A DNA stretch of 24,774 bases, taken from NCBI GenBank assembly GCA_017543025.1, contig JAFYGX010000186.1, forward strand, positions 1 to 24,774, read 5' to 3'. The stretch comes from Solobacterium sp. GTDB lineage: Bacteria; Bacillota_I; Bacilli_A; Erysipelotrichales; Erysipelotrichaceae. Shown one piece after another: positions 15,426-21,478 of this stretch. Below the pieces are notes generated by a model. The model had not been told where the DNA came from. It worked only from the letters and a program-made list of their open reading frames with translations, and made no database searches. Position numbers and translations under genes: made by a program. Numbering within the stretch: the stretch's first letter is position 1; each line of letters starts with the position of its first letter.

Positions 15426-16316
15426 ATGAGAACAGTATCACAGCTGCTGAAAGAAAGGTACAACGAAAAAGTATACAGACTGTCGCTGACATCCGGATGT
15501 ACCTGTCCGAACCGGGACGGGACAATCGGAACAGGCGGCTGCACATTCTGTTCTGCTGCCGGGTCCGGTGAATTTGCTGCACTGATCCATTCGCCCGAAG
15601 ATGTGAAGAAGCAGATGGAAAACGCAAAAAAGCGGATTGCGGACAAAACGGATGCCCGGAAGTTTATTGCGTATTTTCAGGCATTTACCAATACCTACGG
15701 AGATCTTGCACATCTGGAAGCACTCTACCGCAGTGTGCTGGAACAGCCGGAGATTGTGATTCTTTCGCTTGGCACACGACCGGATTGTCTTGGTGAAGAA
15801 GTGATGGAAATGCTGAAGCGGCTGAATCAGATCAAGCCGGTCTGGATTGAGCTTGGGCTGCAGACAATTCATGAGAAGACTGCCCGGCGCATCCGGAGAG
15901 GTTATCCGCTGGAAGTATTTGAAGATGCCGCAGAACGGCTTCATTCGGCTGGCATTGAAGTGATCGTGCATCTGATTCTCGGCCTGCCGTCGGAAAGCAG
16001 GGAAGGCATGCTGGAAAGTGCACGCTATGTCGCAGAGCGGGCTTCTTTGATCAGCGGTCTGAAAATCCATATGCTGAATGTGCTGGAAGGTTCGAAGATG
16101 GGGGAGGAATACCGGAGAAATCCGTTTCCGCTGCTGGATCTTGAAACCTATACATCAATTACAGCGGAGATTCTGAATCTGATGCCGGATGAAATCGCGA
16201 TTCACCGGATGAGCGGAGATGGTCCGGGAGATCTTCTGATTGCCCCGGATTGGGTCAGAAACAAGAAGAAGGTACTGAATACGATTCGCCGGAAACAGAA
16301 TGCGGACAGAGCATAA
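15426..16316 (+). CDS. Radical SAM protein, TIGR01212 (YhcC/YtqA-like) family
   Basis: A 296-residue radical SAM protein. It has the family's altered cluster motif: CTCPNRDGTIGTGGCTFC, with Cys27, Cys39 and Cys42 able to hold the 4Fe-4S cluster in place of the usual CxxxCxxC, plus an extra Cys25. WIELGLQTIHEKTARRIRRG and VHLILGLPSESREGM match later conserved blocks of the Elp3-like radical SAM fold. Members such as E. coli YhcC and B. subtilis YtqA have no settled function, though nucleic-acid or tRNA modification is often suggested. AAGGAG lies nine bases before the ATG. The CDF gene follows after 73 bases. Confidence 0.9.
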   Translation: MRTVSQLLKERYNEKVYRLSLTSGCTCPNRDGTIGTGGCTFCSAAGSGEFAALIHSPEDVKKQMENAKKRIADKTDARKFIAYFQAFTNTYGDLAHLEALYRSVLEQPEIVILSLGTRPDCLGEEVMEMLKRLNQIKPVWIELGLQTIHEKTARRIRRGYPLEVFEDAAERLHSAGIEVIVHLILGLPSESREGMLESARYVAERASLISGLKIHMLNVLEGSKMGEEYRRNPFPLLDLETYTSITAEILNLMPDEIAIHRMSGDGPGDLLIAPDWVRNKKKVLNTIRRKQNADRA

Positions 16317-16376
16317 AGAGCCGGCGCAGGTATGCCGGGTAAGAACGGGAAATGATCTGTTTTCCGTCTGTGCGAA

Positions 16377-16382
16377 TATAAT
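16377..16382 (+). promoter_or_regulatory. -10 element directly before the CDF gene
   Basis: A perfect TATAAT ends seven bases before the ATG at 16390, so transcription should begin at or beside the start codon. No -35 or Shine-Dalgarno is evident. The CDF gene may be expressed from a leaderless message in addition to readthrough from the upstream gene. Confidence 0.5.
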
Positions 16383-16389
16383 AGAAGTC

Positions 16390-17508
16390 ATGAACTCAAC
16401 TGTGAAAAAAAGAAATGAGCGTGCAGCGGTGCTGCTCATGGCCGGATGGTACGGAATCATTGTCAATGGTCTGCTTGCGGGATTGAAAATTGCTGTCGGA
16501 CTCGTCTCCAATTCGGTGGCTGTGCTTTCGGAAGGCGTCAATAATCTTTCCGACTGCGCTGCATCAGTCATATCGGTGATTCTTTCGAAGTTTATCGGGC
16601 GGAATGCAGATTCGAAACATCCATACGGGTATGGGCGAACGGAGTATATTGCCTCACTGCTGATTTCGCTTCTGATCCTGTTCGGCGGTGGGAATCTGGT
16701 TGTGGAAAGCGTACAGCGCATTCTGAAACCGGAAGTGCCGGCGTTTGACTGGATCGGAATTGCAGTGCTGATTGTATCTGCAGTGTCAAAACTGTTTCTT
16801 GGCAATTATCAGATCAGAACTGGACGCATGCTGAAACTGCCGGCGCTGGAAGGAGCGGGCAGGGAAGCGAAACTGGATGTAGTTCAGTCGCTTGCGACGC
16901 TTCTCTGCATTTTTCTGCTGCATGCATTTCATCTGAATCTCGATGCGTATTTCGGACTTGGGATTGCCTGTATTCTGGTAAAGACAGGAATTGATATTCT
17001 GCGCATTGCATTTGATTCGCTGCTCGGGGAGTCTGCAGATCCTTCGCTTGTCAAAGAAATCCGTCAGGCAATCGAAGACAATCAGGGAGTGCTGGATGTA
17101 TTTCATATCACGCTTCATGTCTACGGACCCCTGAATCAGGAGGGGATTGCTGAAGTTGCCCTGAGTGGCGATCTGTCAGTGCAGGAGGCTTCGGAAGTGA
17201 CACGGCAGGCTGCCCGGGAGATTGAACGGAAGTTCGGTATCCGGATGCGGTTTATCATCTATCCGCAGATGCGTATGGACGAAGAAGGGAAAGCGATGTA
17301 TGAATGTGTGCAGAAATATGCACAGACGATTCCCGGAACACGCAGTATTCATGGATTTTCGTATGACAGAGAACGGAACATCCTGCAGTTCTGCGTGCTT
17401 GTGGATTATTCGGTGACGAATGCCCGGAAGTACCGGAAGACGCTTTCCGATGCAATCCGACTGAGTTATCCGGATGCGGCGATCATGATTGATCTTGAAC
17501 GAGAATAG
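16390..17508 (+). CDS. Cation diffusion facilitator, probably a manganese exporter
   Basis: A 372-residue CDF transporter with about six membrane segments and a C-terminal cytoplasmic domain of CDF type, extended by about 80 residues. Family motifs are SNSVAVLSEGVNNLSD in segment 2 and HPYGYGRTEY (77-86) before segment 3. By alignment with FieF/YiiP, the transport metal site is Asn51/Asp55 in segment 2 and Glu159/Asp163 in segment 5. Zinc transporters have His in segment 5; an all Asn/Asp/Glu site suggests Mn2+ (MntE-like) or Fe2+. The frame is open from an ATG at 16300 that overlaps the radical SAM gene, but homologues begin near 16390 and a TATAAT box lies between. The truncated lipoprotein gene follows after 17 bases. 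Confidence 0.88.
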   Translation: MNSTVKKRNERAAVLLMAGWYGIIVNGLLAGLKIAVGLVSNSVAVLSEGVNNLSDCAASVISVILSKFIGRNADSKHPYGYGRTEYIASLLISLLILFGGGNLVVESVQRILKPEVPAFDWIGIAVLIVSAVSKLFLGNYQIRTGRMLKLPALEGAGREAKLDVVQSLATLLCIFLLHAFHLNLDAYFGLGIACILVKTGIDILRIAFDSLLGESADPSLVKEIRQAIEDNQGVLDVFHITLHVYGPLNQEGIAEVALSGDLSVQEASEVTRQAAREIERKFGIRMRFIIYPQMRMDEEGKAMYECVQKYAQTIPGTRSIHGFSYDRERNILQFCVLVDYSVTNARKYRKTLSDAIRLSYPDAAIMIDLERE

Positions 17509-17525
17509 GAGAACGGAATTCGCTT

Positions 17526-18047
17526 ATGAAACAATGGATTGCGGCGCTTGTGGCCGGAATGATTCTGCTTTGCGGGTGCAGCGGGCAGGGCTCTGAAAAA
17601 CCAGAGGAAACAGCAGGCAGCACGGGTGATGAAACCATTCTGCTTGCTGTGTTTGCAGAATCGGAAGACCTCGTGAAGTTCCGTAAAACAGCGGATGCGT
17701 TCACTGCGCGTTATCCGCAGGTTGAAGTGAAAATCGCCGAGGAAGCGGCAGAGACGGCAGGAGATACCATTCTCTGTGATGCGGAAAGCGGAGCGGATGT
17801 ATTTGTCTTTGCCGGCAGCGAAGAAGAAACTCTTTTTTCTTCCGGCGTGCTGCTGCCGCTGAATGAAGATCTTACAGCCTTACTGCCCTCATCCTGCCGG
17901 AAGGAAGACGAAGAAGAGCTTAAGAACCGGGCGTTGTCGGCCTCCGGTTATGCATTCGCATTCCGGGAAGATGCGTTGATCGGCGTCAATGCAAAAAGCG
18001 GGAATACCGGCTGGGCAGTGCTGCTGGCGTCAGATCTTGCCAGATGA
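17526..18047 (+). CDS. Truncated family-1 solute-binding lipoprotein
   Basis: A 173-residue lipoprotein. The signal peptide MKQWIAALVAGMILLCGC ends in a lipobox with Cys18 as the lipidated residue. The mature part resembles the first third of sugar-type (family 1) ABC solute-binding proteins: a first strand (ETILLAVFAES), a helix and strand (FTARYPQVEVKIAEEAA), the ADVFVFAGSEEETLFSSGVL segment, and a GYAFAFREDALIGVNAKS hairpin. Such proteins are about 400 residues long, so about 230 residues are missing and no remains are visible before the next gene. No permease or ATPase of this class is adjacent. It is probably a degenerating gene, although a short lipoprotein with another role cannot be excluded. 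AGGAGA overlaps the CDF stop but sits 14 bases from the ATG. Confidence 0.6.
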   Translation: MKQWIAALVAGMILLCGCSGQGSEKPEETAGSTGDETILLAVFAESEDLVKFRKTADAFTARYPQVEVKIAEEAAETAGDTILCDAESGADVFVFAGSEEETLFSSGVLLPLNEDLTALLPSSCRKEDEEELKNRALSASGYAFAFREDALIGVNAKSGNTGWAVLLASDLAR

Positions 18048-18093
18048 TGTGCGGCTGTAGTGAGAAAAGGAAATCATATGGGAGGAATGAACT

Positions 18094-18501
18094 ATGATAC
18101 GTCCGATTGTCAGAGAACCGCTCCTGCTGAGCAGAACATGCCCGGAAGCAGTAAAAGCGGATGTCCGCTATGAAGCAGATCTCTCAGACACACTGCTTTC
18201 GCTTCCTTCCTGTCTTGGCATCGCGGCGAATATGATCGGTATCCGGAAACGGATCATCGCAATCCGGGTCGGCAGTACGGCGCTTGTGATGTTCAATCCT
18301 GTCATTCTGTCGTGCGAAGGAGAATATGAAGCGGAAGAAGGGTGTGTTTCGCTTCCCGGCATCCGGAAAACAAGACGCTTTCGGACGCTGCAGGCGGAAT
18401 ACAGGGATGGAAACTGGAAGCTTCAGAAAGGGCGGTTTTCCGGTGTTGCAGCACAGGTGATTCAGCATGAAATCGACCATCTCAACGGAATTCTGATCTG
18501 A
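18094..18501 (+). CDS. Peptide deformylase-like protein with altered motif I
   Basis: A 135-residue protein of the peptide deformylase family, metalloenzymes that remove the formyl group from new proteins. Motif II is EEGCVSLPG (Cys84, metal ligand). Motif III is QHEIDHLNG (His125 and His129 as metal ligands, Glu126 as general base). Motif I, normally GxGxAAxQxG, reads LGIAANMIG: the Gln that polarises the formyl group is replaced by Met47. The protein is also shorter than standard Firmicutes deformylases. It is likely a second, specialised or weakly active deformylase beside a normal def elsewhere in the genome. GGAGG at 18081-18085 is eight bases before the ATG. No obvious terminator follows. 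Confidence 0.82.
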   Translation: MIRPIVREPLLLSRTCPEAVKADVRYEADLSDTLLSLPSCLGIAANMIGIRKRIIAIRVGSTALVMFNPVILSCEGEYEAEEGCVSLPGIRKTRRFRTLQAEYRDGNWKLQKGRFSGVAAQVIQHEIDHLNGILI

Positions 18502-18536
18502 ACGGGAATGAAGCGCGTACAGGCGTTTGCATGACG

Positions 18537-18607
18537 TTTACAGGAAAGTTTACATTTTTACATTTTTCTTACGCAGTCTTTACATTGCGGAGCCTGTTTG
18601 CTATGAT
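18537..18607 (+). promoter_or_regulatory. Promoter of the amino-acid ABC operon with TTTACA direct repeats
   Basis: TTTACA (18579-18584) and TATGAT (18602-18607) are separated by exactly 17 bases, a strong sigma-A-type promoter. TTTACA also occurs at 18537, 18549 and 18557, and CTTACG at 18568. The units at 18557, 18568 and 18579 are spaced by 11 bases, one helical turn, the last doubling as the -35. Such an array suggests a regulator binding in tandem, as PhoP-type regulators do. Confidence 0.7.
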
Positions 18608-18692
18608 ACGGGCATTGCGGGACAGCTGCAGGACAGCTGCTTCGCAGGCGCTGCAGGCATGTTTTCTGCAGTGCAGGGGGGAAATGAAAGAT

Positions 18693-19610
18693 ATGAAGAA
18701 AGCAGTATGTACATTTCTGACGGCTCTGATGGCCGTTTCACTGGCCGCCTGCGGAAATTCTTCGTCCGCGCCGGCTGCGTCCGCATCTGCAGAACCAGAG
18801 GCGAGTGCCTCTGCAGCTCCGGCTGAAACACAGGCAACTGCAGAAACGACAAGCGCAGAAAGCGAGTATTACTTTCTGCAGGAAGATCTGGGCAGAGAGT
18901 CCTATGCGATCGGTTTCCGCAAGGAGGATGAAGAACTTGCGGCAACGGTAAGCGGTGCTGTCAAGGCGCTGGTAAAGAACGGAACATTTGATGAAATCGG
19001 CAAAAAGTATCCGGACATCTATGATTATTTCTGCCTGAAAGCAGCGGATATTGATGATGCGGATCTTCCCGAACAGGGTTCCGGCGACAGCAGCTATACC
19101 TTCAAGCACGGATTTGATCTTGATTATCCGCCGTATTCCTATATGCAGGATGACGGCTCGATCGGCGGATTCGACGTAGAGCTTGCACAGGCTGTATGCG
19201 AGTATCTTGGATGGAAGTATGAACCGGTTCCGTTTAACTGGGAAGCGAAGGATATGGAGCTTAATGCCGGCAGCTGTGACTGCATCTGGTCCGGTTTCAC
19301 GAAAGAAGGCCGGGAAGACAAGTATGCATGGGGAATCACCTATTCCGATAATACGCAGGGAATCCTTGTAAAGAAGGGCTCCGGCATTGAGACGCTGGAT
19401 GATCTCAGCGGCAAGATTGTCGGCGTGCAGATCGATACTGCGGCGTCGGAGAAACTGAATGACAGCCAGAAGGATCTTGCGGCGACATTCGGTGAATTGA
19501 AAACATATGAAACCTATACCGTTGCGTTTAATGATCTGAAAGCAGGGGCGATCGATGCAATCGCGATTGATATGACTGCAGGCGCCTTCCTGATCTCTTC
19601 TGCATCCTGA
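18693..19610 (+). CDS. Amino-acid ABC transporter binding lipoprotein, circularly permuted
   Basis: A 305-residue lipoprotein of solute-binding family 3 (polar amino acids). The signal peptide ends with SLAAC (Cys20) and is followed by a Ser/Ala/Glu-rich linker (21-57). Residues about 59-116 (FLQEDLGRESYAIGFRKEDE through YPDIYDYFCLK) match the normal C-terminal end of the family. Residues about 134-305 (from YTFKHGFDLDYPPYSYMQDD) match the normal N-terminus and middle, including TKEGREDKYAWG, and stop at IDMTAGAFLISSAS, just where the missing C-terminal part would continue. The order is thus permuted, with linker AADIDDADLPEQGSGDSS joining old C- to old N-terminus. Met at 18693 is preferred because GGGGGG lies 11 bases upstream; the Met at 18684 is nearly on top of it. 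The permease and ATPase genes follow. Confidence 0.85.
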   Translation: MKKAVCTFLTALMAVSLAACGNSSSAPAASASAEPEASASAAPAETQATAETTSAESEYYFLQEDLGRESYAIGFRKEDEELAATVSGAVKALVKNGTFDEIGKKYPDIYDYFCLKAADIDDADLPEQGSGDSSYTFKHGFDLDYPPYSYMQDDGSIGGFDVELAQAVCEYLGWKYEPVPFNWEAKDMELNAGSCDCIWSGFTKEGREDKYAWGITYSDNTQGILVKKGSGIETLDDLSGKIVGVQIDTAASEKLNDSQKDLAATFGELKTYETYTVAFNDLKAGAIDAIAIDMTAGAFLISSAS

Positions 19611-19643
19611 TTGTTGACTGCGGGTTAAGAGCGTATATTCGAG

Positions 19644-19676
19644 AAAAGGGGCGGGCAGTGAATGCCATGCCCTTTT
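19644..19676 (+). terminator. Intercistronic hairpin, possible partial terminator
   Basis: AAAAGGG (19644-19650) pairs with CCCTTTT (19670-19676), and inside it GGCA pairs with TGCC. It lies between the binding-protein and permease genes, where such hairpins often keep expression of the binding protein above that of the membrane parts. The permease ribosome-binding site starts two bases after it. Confidence 0.55.
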
Positions 19677-19692
19677 CAGGAGGTGAATAGGG

Positions 19693-20340
19693 ATGTCTCT
19701 GGGGACAATGATACTGATGATCGGAGAAGGGCTGCTGAGAAGCCTTGCGATCTTTGTGCTTACGATTCTGTTCTCCATGCCGCTTGGCATGGGCGTCATG
19801 CTGATGAGAAAATACGGGGCTCCGCCTGTAAGGACGATCATTAAGATCTATATTGCCATCATGCGGGGAACGCCGCTGATGCTGCAGCTGCTTGCCTGGT
19901 ATTTCGGTCCGTACTATCTGTTTGGCATGTCGATCCGCGGGTATCGGTTTACTGCAATCATTCTCGGCTTTGTGATGAACTATGCAGCTTATTTTGCAGA
20001 GATCTACCGGGGAGGCATCGAAGCGATTCCGAAGGGGCAGTATGAAGCGGCAGATGCGCTTGGCTACAGCCGTTCACAGACTTTCTTCCGGATCATCCTG
20101 CCGCAGCTTGTCAAGCATATTCTGCCGGCAGTCACCAATGAGGTGATCACACTGACAAAAGATACTTCTCTTGCGTTTGCGCTTGCCTATAACGAGATGT
20201 TTGCGATCGCAAAACAGATCGCGGCATCGCAGACATCCTTTACACCGTATGTTGTGGCCGGTGTATTCTACTTCATAGCGAATTATGCGGTAGCCTTCAC
20301 CATGGAACGGATCGAGAAGGCGTTTGACTACTACCGCTAG
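19693..20340 (+). CDS. Amino-acid ABC transporter permease (HisM/GlnP type)
   Basis: A 215-residue inner-membrane subunit of a polar amino-acid importer, with about five membrane segments. The conserved EAA loop that contacts the ATPase is visible as [20 protein letters not shown] (about 112-131), followed by [28 protein letters not shown] is another family block. No second permease gene is present, so it probably acts as a homodimer. AGGAGGTGA (19678-19686) lies six bases before the ATG. It is the second gene of the operon and leads into the ATPase gene after 14 bases. Confidence 0.94.
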   Translation: MSLGTMILMIGEGLLRSLAIFVLTILFSMPLGMGVMLMRKYGAPPVRTIIKIYIAIMRGTPLMLQLLAWYFGPYYLFGMSIRGYRFTAIILGFVMNYAAYFAEIYRGGIEAIPKGQYEAADALGYSRSQTFFRIILPQLVKHILPAVTNEVITLTKDTSLAFALAYNEMFAIAKQIAASQTSFTPYVVAGVFYFIANYAVAFTMERIEKAFDYYR

Positions 20341-20354
20341 AGAAGGAGAACCCT

Positions 20355-21113
20355 ATGATTCTGGAAATGAAGCATATCACCAAAGCATTTGAAGGGCAGA
20401 CCGTTCTCAGAGACTTCAGCATGCAGGTAGACGCAGGTGAGGTCATCAGTATTATCGGCCCGAGCGGTTCCGGTAAAAGTACGCTGCTCCGCAGTGCAAC
20501 GTTTCTCGAGCGGATTGATTCCGGGGAGATCCGCTATCTCGGAAGACCGGCTGTCATTACTGGCCCGGATGGAAAAGCGGACTATGTCAGCAAAGAGGAA
20601 CTGCGGGAGATGAAACAGACATTCGGTCTTGTGTTTCAGCAGTTCAATCTGTTTCCGCATTTTTCGGTGCGGAAAAATATCATGGATGCACCGATCAATG
20701 TGCAGAAGCGTCCGGCAGAGGAAGTGCGGAAAGAGGCAGATGAGCTGCTGGAAAAAATGGATCTGATGCATCGGGCAGATGCATATCCGTTTCAGCTTTC
20801 CGGCGGTCAGCAGCAGCGCGTTGCGATTGCCAGAGCGCTTGCGATGAAGCCGGAAATGCTGTTTTTCGATGAACCGACAAGTGCACTTGATCCCGAGCTT
20901 ACCGGAGAAGTGCTGAAAGTCATCCGCCGGCTTGCGGAGGAAAAGATGACAATGGTTGTTGTGACGCATGAGATGGCGTTTGCCCGTGCCGTCAGCAACC
21001 GGGTCATCTTCATGGACGGAGGGGTAATCGTGGAAGAAGGCGACCCCGAAGAAGTATTCCGTGCCCCGAAAAAAGAGAGGACAAAACAGTTTCTGCGGAA
21101 TTACCAGCAGTAA
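20355..21113 (+). CDS. Amino-acid ABC transporter ATP-binding protein (GlnQ/HisP type)
   Basis: A 252-residue complete ABC ATPase that powers the adjacent permease. Walker A is GPSGSGKST (about 36-44), the Q-loop [10 protein letters not shown], the signature [15 protein letters not shown], Walker [16 protein letters not shown], and the H-loop [12 protein letters not shown]. These are the sequence forms usual in polar amino-acid importers. AAGGAG (20343-20348) is six bases from the ATG. It is the last gene of the operon, and a hairpin terminator follows at 21164. Confidence 0.96.
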   Translation: MILEMKHITKAFEGQTVLRDFSMQVDAGEVISIIGPSGSGKSTLLRSATFLERIDSGEIRYLGRPAVITGPDGKADYVSKEELREMKQTFGLVFQQFNLFPHFSVRKNIMDAPINVQKRPAEEVRKEADELLEKMDLMHRADAYPFQLSGGQQQRVAIARALAMKPEMLFFDEPTSALDPELTGEVLKVIRRLAEEKMTMVVVTHEMAFARAVSNRVIFMDGGVIVEEGDPEEVFRAPKKERTKQFLRNYQQ

Positions 21114-21163
21114 CCGGAAAAAACCGCACAATGTGATCTGACGTGCAGGTTTCCATCACTCAG

Positions 21164-21190
21164 AACATCCGCTGCAGAGGCGGGTGTTTT
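21164..21190 (+). terminator. Terminator of the amino-acid ABC operon
   Basis: AACATCCGC (21164-21172) pairs with GCGGGTGTT (21180-21188; one G-T pair) around a seven-base loop and is followed by TTCATT. It lies about 50 bases after the ATPase stop. Confidence 0.7.
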
Positions 21191-21286
21191 CATTAAGGCT
21201 TTTTCAGGCCTCATCCAGGTAGGCCGAACGGCTTATTCCGGCGGGGTCATTGACCCGGGAAGGAACTGTTGATTTCCGGTTTTTTT
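21191..21286 (+). promoter_or_regulatory. Structured leader ending in an intrinsic terminator, possible attenuator or riboswitch
   Basis: Between the ABC operon and the EAL gene several helices can form: GGCCT/AGGCC (21208-21225), and GGGTC/GACCC (21244-21256) enclosed by TTCC/GGAA. The region ends in a canonical terminator: CCGGGAA (21255-21261), 11-base loop, TTTCCGG (21273-21279), then seven T (21280-21286). The GGGAA strand can pair either with the upstream TTCC helix or in the terminator, which is the logic of an attenuator. I could not match it to a known riboswitch. It might simply be a second terminator. Confidence 0.45.
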
Positions 21287-21325
21287 ATTAGATAATAAAG
21301 ATATAACATTTTTCGTTCCTTTTTT

Positions 21326-21357
21326 CTGCTGTCCTCATGGGGTGTTCCGGACGGCAG
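21326..21357. repeat. 9-bp hairpin in the EAL gene leader
   Basis: CTGCTGTCC (21326-21334) pairs with GGACGGCAG (21349-21357; one G-T pair) around a 14-base loop. It lies between the terminator at 21286 and the EAL gene start at 21479. No T-tract follows. Confidence 0.4.
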
Positions 21358-21478
21358 CGGATGCAGAAGGGCAGAAACAGCAGCAGGTACGTCAGGCTTA
21401 TGGGAAATCATCCTTCCGTGCGAGCCGTACGTGCCGGGGACAGAGGGGACTGCAGAATTCCTGCATTAGTGAGAATCC

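Noticed and set aside
16300..16389. Upstream start for the CDF gene overlapping the radical SAM gene
   Set aside because: The extra 30 residues resemble nothing, have no ribosome-binding site and include the TATAAT box at 16377-16382.
18531..18692. N-terminal extension of the amino-acid binding protein frame
   Set aside because: It spans the TTTACA...TATGAT promoter and would put 50 residues before a clear lipoprotein signal peptide.
21191..21290. c-di-GMP-I (GEMM) riboswitch before the EAL gene
   Set aside because: A short stretch (AGGCC...GCCGAACGG) resembles the 3' part of GEMM, but the conserved ligand-binding hairpin and the GCAAAGCC segment are missing, so I report only an unassigned structured leader.
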